Shown here: positions 42,273-50,672 of the stretch, piece by piece
Layout of the letters: every line of letters starts with the position of its first letter
How positions within the stretch are numbered: position 1 is the stretch's first letter
DNA from: Bacteroidales bacterium UBA4893
GTDB lineage: Bacteria > Bacteroidota > Bacteroidia > Bacteroidales > P3
Direction of reading: 5' to 3'
DNA length: 64,000 nucleotides
Assembly (NCBI GenBank): GCA_002399025.1
Contig: DHCV01000026.1
Location: forward strand, 118,954-182,953
The notes under the pieces: generated by a model
The model's database searches: none
Told to the model about the DNA's origin: nothing
The model's input: the letters and a program-made list of their open reading frames with translations, nothing else
Program-made: the position numbers and the translations under genes

Positions 42273-42291
42273 AGTTATTAATTAATTAAAA

Positions 42292-42312
42292 GGCGAGAAA
42301 AAACAACTCGCC
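42292..42312 (-). terminator. intercistronic hairpin with T run before bcd
   Basis: GGCGAG at 42,292-42,297 pairs with CTCGCC at 42,307-42,312, a 6-bp stem. On the minus strand it is followed by TTTT. It lies between the reductase stop and the bcd start, so it may act as a partial terminator or processing site separating the thiolase group from bcd-etfBA. Confidence 0.6.
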
Positions 42313-42349
42313 CTAAATTTGTTTTAAATCTTTTAGAGTTCTTTAGAAA

Positions 42350-43078
42350 CTATACAGTCATTCCACCATCAACACTTAGAGTGTGTCCATTTATGTATGA
42401 TGCTTCATCGGAGGCTAAGAAACAATATGCGTTTGCAATTTCTTTTGGTTCTCCCAATCTTCCTATAGGAACCTTAGCTTTCATTCCAGCTAAAACTTCC
42501 TCAGGCATTGCAGCAACCATTTCTGTTGAAATAAATCCCGGAGCAATTGCATTAACAGTAACTCCCTTTCTTCCAAATTCTCTTGCAAATGTTTTTGTCA
42601 TTCCCATTAAACCAGACTTTGTTGCAACATAGTTTGCTTGACCAAAGTTTCCATATAGACCAACAACAGAAGAAGCATTGATTATTCTTCCCCAGCCATT
42701 AGCAACCATATATTCACTAATGATTTTTGAACAATAGAAAACCCCAGATAGGTTTACATCAATAACTTGTTGCCATTGCTCAACAGTCATTTTCTTAACA
42801 GTGCTATCACGAGTAATCCCAGCATTATTAATAAGAATATCAATTCTGCCAAATTCGTCATTAACTGCTTTTGCAGCTTGTTCAATTTCTTGATAGTTGG
42901 AAGTGTTAACCTTAGCAAATTTTGCTCCTAGGGCAATCGCTAATTCATTTCCTCTTTTTTCGTCCAAGTCCCAAATAATTACTTTTGCTCCTTCTTGAAC
43001 AAATTTTTCTGCTGTTGCTTTGCCAATTCCAGAAGCTCCTCCTGTAATGATGGCTATTTTATTTTCTAATCTTTTCAT
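42350..43078 (-). CDS. phaB: acetoacetyl-CoA reductase, SDR type (PhaB-like)
   Basis: 242 residues. SDR fold with TGGASGIG at 12-19, NNAG at 84-87, S136/S137, Y150 and K154. In the FabG/PhaB family such enzymes give (R)-3-hydroxyacyl-CoA. D37 at the end of strand 2 (VIIWDLDEKRG) is typical of NADH-binding SDRs, unlike the NADPH enzymes used in PHB synthesis; this is an inference from one position. It is placed between a thiolase-hydratase pair and bcd-etf, so its substrate is probably acetoacetyl-CoA, not acyl-ACP. FabG is the alternative. Confidence 0.82.
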   Translation of the reverse strand: MKRLENKIAIITGGASGIGKATAEKFVQEGAKVIIWDLDEKRGNELAIALGAKFAKVNTSNYQEIEQAAKAVNDEFGRIDILINNAGITRDSTVKKMTVEQWQQVIDVNLSGVFYCSKIISEYMVANGWGRIINASSVVGLYGNFGQANYVATKSGLMGMTKTFAREFGRKGVTVNAIAPGFISTEMVAAMPEEVLAGMKAKVPIGRLGEPKEIANAYCFLASDEASYINGHTLSVDGGMTV

Positions 43079-43090
43079 TTTACTTGATAA

Positions 43091-43498
43091 TTAAAATTTT
43101 TCTTTATGCATTAATTTAGCTTGACCGGTAATAATTATTTTTCCTTGATGGTCTTCTAAAGTACATTTAATAACTCCACGATGTTTTTCTTCGTTAATCT
43201 CCATTACTTCAAATTTAGCAATGTAGTCATTTTCAACAAAAACAGGAGCTAAGAAAGCCATATCTTGGAACATATATATTGTTCCTTCTCCTGGCCACTG
43301 AGTGCCAAATACCTTTGAAAAGATTGCTCCAGCAAAAAAACCATGAACAATGGGCTTCCCAAAAGGAGTTTTTGATGCATAATCTGCATCAATGTGAATG
43401 GGGTTGTTATCGCCAGATATTTTAGCAAACATATCAACATTTGCTTGAGTATATCTAACCTCTTGCGTGTAAGTTTCGCCTACTTTTATTTTTGTCAT
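43091..43498 (-). CDS. phaJ: MaoC-like (R)-specific enoyl-CoA hydratase (PhaJ-like)
   Basis: 135 residues, the length of single-hotdog PhaJ. The catalytic dyad is D30 and H35 in SGDNNPIHIDADYA, matching D31/H36 of the Aeromonas enzyme after a one-residue shift. GKPIVHGFFAGAIFS is the second hydratase motif. Expected reaction: (R)-3-hydroxybutyryl-CoA to crotonyl-CoA. It takes the place of the usual crotonase (Crt), which makes the S route, and is 12 bp upstream of the matching reductase. A 3-aminobutyryl-CoA ammonia-lyase also has a hotdog fold, but the MaoC dyad argues for hydratase. Confidence 0.85.
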   Translation of the reverse strand: MTKIKVGETYTQEVRYTQANVDMFAKISGDNNPIHIDADYASKTPFGKPIVHGFFAGAIFSKVFGTQWPGEGTIYMFQDMAFLAPVFVENDYIAKFEVMEINEEKHRGVIKCTLEDHQGKIIITGQAKLMHKEKF

Positions 43499-43504
43499 AT
43501 TACA

Positions 43505-44722
43505 TCAAATATTTAGGTTTGTATTTTTCACAATTATAGCAGTTCCCATTCCCCCTCCAATACATAGAGATGCAAGACCTAATTCTTTTTTAGTTCTTAA
43601 CATTTCGTGAATTAGAGTTACAATGATTCTGCAGCCAGAAGCTCCAACAGGGTGTCCAAGTGCAATTGCCCCACCATTAACATTACATCTTTCATTTATC
43701 CATTCTGGTGTAACATTATGTTGTTGACAAAGTAATTGGCGAACTCCAAGAGCTTGAGCTGCAAATGCTTCGTTTAGTTCAAATAGTTCTATATCTTTTA
43801 ATTTTAAATCAGTTCTTGAAAGAGCAGATTTGATTGCTGGAACAGGACCTAATCCCATCTTAGCAGGGTTCACTCCACCTTGTCCAACAGCAACAATTTC
43901 TACTAAAGGGTTTAGGTTATATTTCTTAACAGCAGATTCAGAAGCCAACATAACAAATGCAGCTCCATCATTAATCCCAGAAGCATTCCCAGCAGTTACA
44001 GTTCCTGGATTTTGGAATGCAGGTCTTAAGAAAGAAAGCTTTTCTAAAGTTGTTTCTCTGTTAGGGAATTCATCTTCTTCAAACATCTTTGAAAATTTTT
44101 TGAATTTAACCTCAACAGGGACTATTTCATCTTTAAACTTTCCATTATCAATTGCATTAATTGCTCTCTCTTGAGATTGAATAGAAAAGGCATCTTGATC
44201 TTCTCTATCAATCTCCAAATCTTTAGCAATATTTTCTGCAGTTATACCCATATGAAGATTTGAAAATGCATCAGTCAAAGCATCAGTAATCATATGGTCT
44301 TTAACGTTGAAATCTGCCATTTTAGTACCATTTCTTATTGTTGCAGGAATAATAAATCCAGCACCAGACATACTTTCTGCTCCTCCAGCAATAATAATAT
44401 CGGCATTTCCAACTTTAATGGAATCAAAACCATTCATAACAGCTTTCATCCCACTACCACAAATCATATTTATACCATAAGCAGGAACTTCGTAAGGTAT
44501 TCCAGCATTAACAGAAATTTGACGAGCAACACCTTGAAACTGACCAGCCATTAATACATTACCAACAATAACTTCGTCAACATCATAAGCTTTAACTTTT
44601 GTTTCACTTAAAATTGATTCAACTACAGTAGCTCCAAATTCTGAAACAGGGACAGTTGATAATGAACCTAAAAATTTTCCAATTGCAGTTCTTTTTGCTG
44701 CTACAATAAATACCTTTTCCAT
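43505..44722 (-). CDS. thlA: acetyl-CoA C-acetyltransferase (thiolase)
   Basis: 405 residues. Catalytic residues are visible: nucleophile C88 in NMICGSGMKAV, H357 in GGAIALGHPVGASG, and C387 in ASLCIGGGMGTA. The biosynthetic/fermentative thiolase signature GHPVGASG is intact. It condenses two acetyl-CoA or cleaves acetoacetyl-CoA made by the CoA transferase. It is 6 bp upstream of phaJ. A 171-bp gap with a degenerate tandem array separates it from atoA. Confidence 0.95.
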   Translation of the reverse strand: MEKVFIVAAKRTAIGKFLGSLSTVPVSEFGATVVESILSETKVKAYDVDEVIVGNVLMAGQFQGVARQISVNAGIPYEVPAYGINMICGSGMKAVMNGFDSIKVGNADIIIAGGAESMSGAGFIIPATIRNGTKMADFNVKDHMITDALTDAFSNLHMGITAENIAKDLEIDREDQDAFSIQSQERAINAIDNGKFKDEIVPVEVKFKKFSKMFEEDEFPNRETTLEKLSFLRPAFQNPGTVTAGNASGINDGAAFVMLASESAVKKYNLNPLVEIVAVGQGGVNPAKMGLGPVPAIKSALSRTDLKLKDIELFELNEAFAAQALGVRQLLCQQHNVTPEWINERCNVNGGAIALGHPVGASGCRIIVTLIHEMLRTKKELGLASLCIGGGMGTAIIVKNTNLNI

Positions 44723-44805
44723 ATTGCTTATGTTTATTTATTATTATTTCTTTTAATTGTTTTGTTCAAAAAAAGTCAATCATAATTGAAAATAAGTGCC
44801 GAGTT

Positions 44806-44891
44806 TTTTAAAATATATCAGATATATTTTGAAATATATCGGACATATTTTTTAATATATCAAGTCTTTTTTAGTTAGGACATATTTTTGT
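44806..44891. repeat. 21-bp-period A/T-rich tandem array between atoA and thlA
   Basis: The aligned C of the ATATATC motif falls at 44,819, 44,840 and 44,861, exactly 21 bp apart, with the GGACATATTTTT part of the unit repeating near 44,841 and 44,878. Unit consensus is AAATATATCGGACATATTTTT. It lies inside the fermentation gene block on a stretch that contains no gene. Confidence 0.7.
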
Positions 44892-44893
44892 TA

Positions 44894-45556
44894 CTATGAT
44901 AATTGCATAGGTTTTAAATCATCTGCAATAATTAAAGTTGCCTCAGTAGCCTCTTGAACTTGTTCAACAGTAAATTCTGGGTGAATTTCTTTTAAAACAA
45001 TTCCTTCTGGAGTAATTTCCATAACACCCATTTCAGTAATAATTAGATTAACTTGTTCTTTTGCAGTGAGTGGGAGAGTACATTCTTTTAGTATTTTATG
45101 GCTACCTTTTGCAGTATGCTCCATTGCTAAAATAACATGCTTTGCACCAACAACCAAATCCATAGCTCCACCCATTCCAGGAACTTTCTTTCCAGGAATC
45201 ATCCAGTTTGCCAAATTACCTTTTTCATCAACCTGCATAGCTCCCAAAATCGAAGCATCAACATGACCACCTCTAATAATTGCAAAAGAAGTTGCACTAT
45301 CAAAACTTGCTCCTCCATCAATAATAGATGTGTAAGAACCGCCAGCATTTACAATTTCTTTGTTTTCTTCTCCTTCTTTTGGATTAGCTCCCATGCCAAT
45401 AATTCCATTTTCAGATTGAAGTAAAACTTTAACATCTGGTTTCAAATAATTTGGTATTAGGGTTGGAAGACCAATTCCTAAATTTACAATATATCCATCT
45501 TTTAGTTCGAGGGCAGCACGTTTTGCAATAACCTCTCTTATCTCATTTTTATCCAT
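44894..45556 (-). CDS. atoA: acetoacetate/butyrate CoA-transferase beta subunit
   Basis: 220 residues, subunit B (ScoB/AtoA) of a 3-oxoacid CoA transferase. The catalytic glutamate is E49 in SENGIIGMG. IRGGHVDASILGAMQVDEKGNLANWMIPGK and GMGGAMDLV are family signatures. The partner alpha subunit (AtoD) is absent from this window, so the active enzyme must use an alpha subunit encoded elsewhere. In lysine fermentation this enzyme transfers CoA between butyryl-CoA and acetoacetate. It is 17 bp downstream of kamE. Confidence 0.92.
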   Translation of the reverse strand: MDKNEIREVIAKRAALELKDGYIVNLGIGLPTLIPNYLKPDVKVLLQSENGIIGMGANPKEGEENKEIVNAGGSYTSIIDGGASFDSATSFAIIRGGHVDASILGAMQVDEKGNLANWMIPGKKVPGMGGAMDLVVGAKHVILAMEHTAKGSHKILKECTLPLTAKEQVNLIITEMGVMEITPEGIVLKEIHPEFTVEQVQEATEATLIIADDLKPMQLS

Positions 45557-45573
45557 TATATTTAATCTTATTA

Positions 45574-46359
45574 TTATTTTAATCTTTTTTGCATCTCTTG
45601 AGCAATGTAAGAAGCTACATCATCAGCATAAGTATTCATTCCAAACCCAGCATCATATCCAAGTTCTTTAGCCAATTCGTGAGAAAGTCTTGGACCACCA
45701 CAACAAAGGATAACCTTATCTCTTAATCCTTCAGCTTCCAACATTTCAACCAATTCAACCAAATTCTTAATATGAACATCCTTTTGAGTAACTGTTTGAG
45801 AAACCAAAAGAGCATCGGCTTTAAGTTCAATAGCTTTTGCAATAAAGTCTTCATTTGAAACTTGAGAACCCATATTTAAAGCTTCAATCATTTCATATCT
45901 TTCCAAACCATAGTGTCCTGCATAGCCTTTCATATTCATGATAGCATCAATACCTACAGTGTGAGCATCAGTTCCAGTGCTTGCTCCAATAATAACAAGA
46001 GATCTTCCAATGTTTTCTTTAATAAAATCATCTACCTCATGCATATCCATTGTTGTAGTTTCAACTTTTGGAACAGAAATTGTTGTGTAATCAACATTAT
46101 GAGTGCAAGAGCCATAGCAATTGAAGAAAGTGAATCCTTCAGTAAGTTCTTTATAGAACACAACTTGAGGGTTTTCAAATCCCATCTTCTTCATTAGTTG
46201 TTTTGCTGCCTCAATTGCTTCATCACCACAAGGTAAAGGCAAAGTAAAGCTCATTTGAGTTTTACCATCGTTCATTGTATCACCATAAGGTTTTACTTCT
46301 TTAAGATTTAGTTCTGTACTAAATTCTTTTTTATCCATTGAATATAATCCGCCGCTCAT
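45574..46359 (-). CDS. kamE: lysine 5,6-aminomutase beta subunit (B12-binding)
   Basis: 261 residues. The adenosylcobalamin motif DxHxxG is D131-A-H133-T-V-G136 in GTDAHTVG. The PLP-anchoring lysine is K144 in MNMKGYAGHYG. Both H133 and K144 fall at exactly the residue numbers reported for the Clostridium sticklandii enzyme. LLVSQTVTQ and ILCCGGPRLS are the remaining B12-domain motifs. The start overlaps the kamD stop by one base (TAATG), so translation is probably coupled. The enzyme moves an amino group of lysine from carbon 6 to carbon 5. Confidence 0.96.
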   Translation of the reverse strand: MSGGLYSMDKKEFSTELNLKEVKPYGDTMNDGKTQMSFTLPLPCGDEAIEAAKQLMKKMGFENPQVVFYKELTEGFTFFNCYGSCTHNVDYTTISVPKVETTTMDMHEVDDFIKENIGRSLVIIGASTGTDAHTVGIDAIMNMKGYAGHYGLERYEMIEALNMGSQVSNEDFIAKAIELKADALLVSQTVTQKDVHIKNLVELVEMLEAEGLRDKVILCCGGPRLSHELAKELGYDAGFGMNTYADDVASYIAQEMQKRLK

Positions 46360-47918
46360 TATTTTGTTTCTCCTTTCATTAGTTTAATAAATGGGTTATA
46401 GTAGTGTGAGTCTTTTTCAAATACTCCAGCTAAGCCCTTACCTCCATTTTTAGGTCGTTTAACATCTCCAAAAATTCCTTTTTCCAAAGCATCAAACAAA
46501 CTTTCATGATCAATTTTTTCAAGCAAGTTGATAGCATCATCTAAAACTGTTTGAGCTCTCTTTTGAATAATACCATCTTTTTTATATTCAACTTCCTCTC
46601 CAATACTTTTCATGTTGTTGAAAACATATTTAGCATTCTCAATAGCTAAGTATCTATCACTCATAAAAGGAGTGTGGATTGCTTCTGTTATCATTCCCAA
46701 AAGTTGCAAGCCTTGATTAGTCCAGATGCTGATAGCATTAAATAGAGCATTTTGAATTTGTCCTTTAAATACATTTCCTGTCATAAACTTTGTAGGAGGC
46801 ATATATTTTAAAGGAGCTTCAGGGAATATTTCACGAGTCATTTGAGCTTGAGAAAGTTCGTAAAGGAAACCATTTTCCAAATCAGGATTCATTTCAAAAG
46901 CATGTCCAAGTCCCATTTGACTTGAAGGAAGCCCAGCAGCAAAAGCTAATTGTTCATTAATAAGGTCTGAAGCCAAAACAGTGTGAGCTTGTTCAAAAGC
47001 ATCAGCAGTTGTTAAATAGTTATCTTCACCAGTATTAATAATCACTCCTGCAAAACCATTAATTACTCTTGAAAAATATTGGTCAACAAGAGTTCTTTGC
47101 ATGTTGATGTCACGGAACAAAATTCCATAAAGAGCATCATTAAGCATAACATCCAAACCTTCCAAAGCACCCATAACAGCTATCTCAGGCATACAAAGTC
47201 CAGAGCAATAGTTACATAAACGGATATATCTTCCAACTTCTTCTCCAACTTCATCCAAAGCTGTTCTCATTATGCGGAAGTTTTCCTGAGTTGCAAAAGT
47301 ACCTCCAAAACCTTCAGTTGTTGCTCCAAAAGGAACATAATCTAATAGGGATTGTCCAGTTGTTCTAATTACAGCAATAATATCAGCTCCTTGACGAGCA
47401 GCTGCTTGAGCTTGAACAACATCTTCATAAATATTACCAGTTGCAACAATAACATAAAGATATGGTTTCGAACCTTCTCCAATTGTTGCAATATAGTTTT
47501 CTCTACGTTTACGATTATTCTTAATTCTTTTAATGCTTGCATTCACATAAGGTTCAAGAGCTTTATGAGCTTTTTCTTCATCACCCAAAGGAATAGTTGT
47601 TATGTCAAGTTCGTTATTTGAAGTTTTTTCAGCAATTTGTTGAGGAGTTAAAGATGTGGAAAGAATTGCATTTCCCAAAAGGTACAAAACACCATGACCA
47701 AGCATTCCTTTGTCTTTAATAAAATCTACCAAAACATTTGGAAGAGGAACATCATTGCTATCAACGCCATCAATTCCCATTAGTCTGCATAATGTTCTTT
47801 CTACAGCAACAGTTGAATAACTATCAACAAAAGTTTGAACATCATTGGAAATATTTCTTGCTATACTTTTAGCGTATTCAATCTTTTTAAAATCTAATCC
47901 TAATTTACTTTCTTTCAT
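46359..47918 (-). CDS. kamD: lysine 5,6-aminomutase alpha subunit
   Basis: 519 residues from the ATG at 47,918 (an in-frame TTG at 47,927 adds three). It forms the TIM barrel that holds the PLP and substrate while KamE supplies B12. The segments YVIVATGNIYEDVVQAQAAARQGADIIAVIRTTGQSLLDYVPFG and GLCMPEIAVMGALEGLDVMLNDALYGILFRDINMQRTLVDQ are typical of KamD. First gene of the fermentation block. A TATCTTTG box at 48,009-48,002 (minus) may be its -7 element. Confidence 0.95.
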   Translation of the reverse strand: MKESKLGLDFKKIEYAKSIARNISNDVQTFVDSYSTVAVERTLCRLMGIDGVDSNDVPLPNVLVDFIKDKGMLGHGVLYLLGNAILSTSLTPQQIAEKTSNNELDITTIPLGDEEKAHKALEPYVNASIKRIKNNRKRRENYIATIGEGSKPYLYVIVATGNIYEDVVQAQAAARQGADIIAVIRTTGQSLLDYVPFGATTEGFGGTFATQENFRIMRTALDEVGEEVGRYIRLCNYCSGLCMPEIAVMGALEGLDVMLNDALYGILFRDINMQRTLVDQYFSRVINGFAGVIINTGEDNYLTTADAFEQAHTVLASDLINEQLAFAAGLPSSQMGLGHAFEMNPDLENGFLYELSQAQMTREIFPEAPLKYMPPTKFMTGNVFKGQIQNALFNAISIWTNQGLQLLGMITEAIHTPFMSDRYLAIENAKYVFNNMKSIGEEVEYKKDGIIQKRAQTVLDDAINLLEKIDHESLFDALEKGIFGDVKRPKNGGKGLAGVFEKDSHYYNPFIKLMKGETK

Positions 47919-48001
47919 ATCAATCAATTATATAATAAAATCAAATTTATCCATAATCCTATTTCAACAAAAATGCTGTTTTTAGCCTGAAAATGGAGCA
48001 A

Positions 48002-48009
48002 CAAAGATA
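48002..48009 (-). promoter_or_regulatory. candidate -7 box of the kamD operon
   Basis: TATCTTTG on the minus strand, about 84 bp upstream of the kamD ATG. No matching -33 TTTG is seen at 17-20 bp, so support is partial. Confidence 0.35.
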
Positions 48010-48128
48010 CTAAGAAAAACTCATTTGACCTAAATATATATGTATTTTATAGAGATTTATTAAGTAATAAAGGACTTTGTAAATATGTTATGATTTTTAT
48101 TAATTTTGCAATCTAAAACAGCATAAAA

Positions 48129-49043
48129 ATGAAAAAACTATCAGTTCTTTATTTTGTTATACCTTTTCTATGTCTAATGCCTTTCTTTACTGCTCCAATA
48201 GCATTAGCTGCAGGAATATTATTGACATTATTAAAAATAGAAAAACCATACGAAATTAAGAAATACACTTCCAAAATACTTCAATGGTCAATTGTGTTGA
48301 TGGGCTTTGGAATGAGCCTCGAAAAAGTTATTGAAACCTCACAAACAGGAGTTTTATTAACAGCTGCTTCAGTAATCTTAACTTTCTTCTTTGGATTGGG
48401 GTTAGGTTACTTATATAAAGTAGAAAGAAATACCACAATGCTTATTGCATCAGGAACTGCCATTTGTGGAGGAAGTGCAATAGCAGCCGTTTCTCCAATA
48501 ATTGATGCCAAAAACAACCAAATTACCTTTGCCCTAACGGTAATTTTTGTATTAAATGCTGTAGCTCTTTTTATATTTCCAGTTATAGGGCAAGCACTTA
48601 ATATGAGTCAAGAAAATTTTGGTTATTGGTCAGCAATTGCCATTCATGATACTTCAAGCGTTGTTGGGGCAGGAGCAGCCTATGGAAAAGAAGCCTTAGA
48701 GGTTGCAACCACAGTAAAACTAACTCGTACACTTTGGATAATCCCACTTTCATTTATAGTTTTGTTTTTAAACAGAAAAGAGAATAAATCCAATAAAATA
48801 AAAATCCCTTGGTTTATACTTTATTTTGTTATAGCAATTGTGGTAGCATATTTTCTTCCACAATATCAAGAAACATACAACCATATTAATTGGTTAGGGA
48901 AAAAAGGAATGGTATTGGCTTTGTTTTTAATTGGAACAAGCTTTTCTATTGAGGACTTAAAAACAGCAGGACTTAAATCCTTCCTTTTAGGAATAAGCCT
49001 TTGGATAATAATAAGCTTAGGGACTTTATTTTTCTTTCTATAA
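48129..49043 (+). CDS. YeiH-family putative sulfate exporter (UPF0324)
   Basis: 304 residues with about 10 hydrophobic segments. GLGYLYKVERNTTMLIASGTAICGGSAIAAVSPIIDAKNNQITFALTVIFVLN and IHDTSSVVGAGAAYGKEALEVATTVKLTRTLWI match the YeiH/UPF0324 family. The substrate is not firmly known; sulfate or related anions are proposed. It is divergent from kamD with about 200 bp between. A TTAATTTTG element near 48,100 may be its promoter. Confidence 0.88.
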   Translation: MKKLSVLYFVIPFLCLMPFFTAPIALAAGILLTLLKIEKPYEIKKYTSKILQWSIVLMGFGMSLEKVIETSQTGVLLTAASVILTFFFGLGLGYLYKVERNTTMLIASGTAICGGSAIAAVSPIIDAKNNQITFALTVIFVLNAVALFIFPVIGQALNMSQENFGYWSAIAIHDTSSVVGAGAAYGKEALEVATTVKLTRTLWIIPLSFIVLFLNRKENKSNKIKIPWFILYFVIAIVVAYFLPQYQETYNHINWLGKKGMVLALFLIGTSFSIEDLKTAGLKSFLLGISLWIIISLGTLFFFL

Positions 49044-49074
49044 TTACTAATCATTATTGCCAAAAAATAAAACT

Positions 49075-49170
49075 TCGTTTGCGGTAAATTAAAACGAAGA
49101 AAGAAAAAATTAAAACTTGATTTCAGTAAATTATTCCTTGATTCTATTTGATTAAAACAAAGTTTCATTG
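49075..49170. repeat. 21-bp-period tandem array after the YeiH gene
   Basis: The aligned C after AATTAAAA falls at 49,095, 49,116, 49,137 and 49,158, exactly 21 bp apart. The consensus AAATTAAAACTTGATTTCAGT is the same as in the arrays near 38,960 and 59,590. It lies between convergent genes, just before a terminator. Confidence 0.75.
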
Positions 49171-49183
49171 AGTATATATAAAC

Positions 49184-49230
49184 AAAAAAAGGTAAAATGT
49201 TTTAATCATAAACACTTTACCTTTTCTTTT
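49184..49230. terminator. bidirectional terminator between convergent genes
   Basis: AAAGGTAAA-A-TGTTT at 49,188-49,202 pairs with AAACA-C-TTTACCTTT at 49,210-49,224, with an A run to the left and T-rich sequence to the right. It can serve both the YeiH gene and the minus-strand lipoprotein gene. Confidence 0.8.
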
Positions 49231-49291
49231 AAGTCTAAAATCCTAATTGATTTACAATGTGATTTTAGATTTAGAGAATGATATTATTTAA

Positions 49292-50317
49292 TTATCTTCT
49301 ACGAGCCATATCAAGCTTCATTCTTGCTGATTCTGTTAAATAAGGTTTGTAAATTTTCTTACTTGCGGTTGATGAACCATTAGTAATATTAAATTCCATA
49401 ATCTTAACAGCTCCAGTTGTATCGTTTCCTATTGAATTGCTTGGTTCTCCAATAGGGAAAATATGAGTTGAAGGATTAACACCAAAGGTAGGAGTAACCA
49501 ATTGAGAAGCATGATTTGCCGTAACTACACAAGTAGTAGCAATTGATGTATCACAATTCCTATACATATTTATCCAAACTTGATAAGTTCCTGTTTGAAC
49601 AAGAGTGTCAGGATAGAAAACATTTTCATTATTAATACTATCAATATTACATGCAGGGTTTGAGTCTAAATCCAATCCCCAAATATAAGTATATTGACCA
49701 GTAATTGAATCATAAACATGACCTCCCTTATTTCCATAAAATATTACTGTACCATCTGGTTGAATAACATATAAGTCAACATCTTTTTCATTGTTGAAAG
49801 AAAGACTAACTTGCAATCCCCCAGTACCACCAGTACCAGCTGTATGGTAAATAATTGGAGTTGAATAAAGAGAAGTAGTTGTGCCATCTCCTAAAAGAGC
49901 AGAAATTTGAATTTCAAAATTTTGATTAAGATATTGGCTTAAAAGAATAATAAACTCAAAAACATTACTCTTAGTTTGAGTAGGAGTGATTGTATAATAT
50001 TGATTTGAACCTTTAATGCTTACATATAATTTTTGAATATCATTATCAGATGTAATAGTAACATGAGAAGAACCTCCAGCAATAGCAGTGCTGTTAATAA
50101 CTACTTCACCTATACTTACTCCACTTGGATTTGAAGGGATTGTTCCTTGTGCAACAGTAGAATTTTGAATAGCAAAATAATTGCTTAGAACAGGAACAGT
50201 AGGCTTAACTACTGGGTCTTCTTCATCGGTGCAAGAGTAAACACCAAATGAAACAGCTGCCACAATTAAAATATAGATGCGCAGTTTTTTAAAAAGTTGT
50301 AATAGTGTTGCATTCAT
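49292..50317 (-). CDS. secreted lipoprotein with DUF2135/YfaP-like beta domain
   Basis: 341 residues. A lipoprotein-type signal (hydrophobic 12-28, then SCTDEED with the lipobox cysteine at about 29) indicates export and lipid anchoring. The middle (LQVSLSFNNEKDVDLYVIQPDGTVIFYGNKGGHVYDSITGQYTYIWGLDLDSNPAC, about 185-240) resembles the YfaP/DUF2135 beta-sandwich, whose aspartates may bind metal. The rest is threonine- and serine-rich. Function unknown. Upstream 50,318-50,672 contains no gene, only the terminator of the next unit. Confidence 0.72.
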   Translation of the reverse strand: MNATLLQLFKKLRIYILIVAAVSFGVYSCTDEEDPVVKPTVPVLSNYFAIQNSTVAQGTIPSNPSGVSIGEVVINSTAIAGGSSHVTITSDNDIQKLYVSIKGSNQYYTITPTQTKSNVFEFIILLSQYLNQNFEIQISALLGDGTTTSLYSTPIIYHTAGTGGTGGLQVSLSFNNEKDVDLYVIQPDGTVIFYGNKGGHVYDSITGQYTYIWGLDLDSNPACNIDSINNENVFYPDTLVQTGTYQVWINMYRNCDTSIATTCVVTANHASQLVTPTFGVNPSTHIFPIGEPSNSIGNDTTGAVKIMEFNITNGSSTASKKIYKPYLTESARMKLDMARRR

Positions 50318-50601
50318 TTTGTTTTTGGCAGTATTTAACCTGTTGCCTGCAGTTTTATTAATCAGAGTTCTTATATATTATTAAAACAGACTTAGTGATG
50401 AACCCCAAATTAAGCTCCTAAGCATGAGTGCAATATTACAAAAATAATAATACAATAACTATTTTTAAGCCAAAAAAATGCAATCGTAAATTAAGAAAAC
50501 AATTAACTCCCACAAAAACACGAATATATAAAGAAGAAATTAATAAAATAATTTCTAAGTAAAAGCTATAACCTACTTGAGAATAAGTTTATTAAATTTC
50601 A

Positions 50602-50636
50602 AAAGAAAAAGGTTATCCGTTTAAAGATAACCCTTT
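50602..50636 (-). terminator. terminator of the CUB/PKD/P-domain protein gene
   Basis: GGTTATC at 50,611-50,617 pairs with GATAACC at 50,626-50,632; on the minus strand the stem is followed by T-rich sequence. It lies about 37 bp after the stop codon. The rest of 50,318-50,672 holds nothing I can identify. Confidence 0.8.
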
Positions 50637-50672
50637 CTCGTTTTAACAAACACTTTAAAACATTACGACTAA

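Noticed and set aside
42350..44722. Polyhydroxybutyrate synthesis operon (thiolase-PhaB-PhaJ)
   Set aside because: No PhaC synthase, phasin or depolymerase; bcd and etf follow directly, so butyrate is the better explanation.
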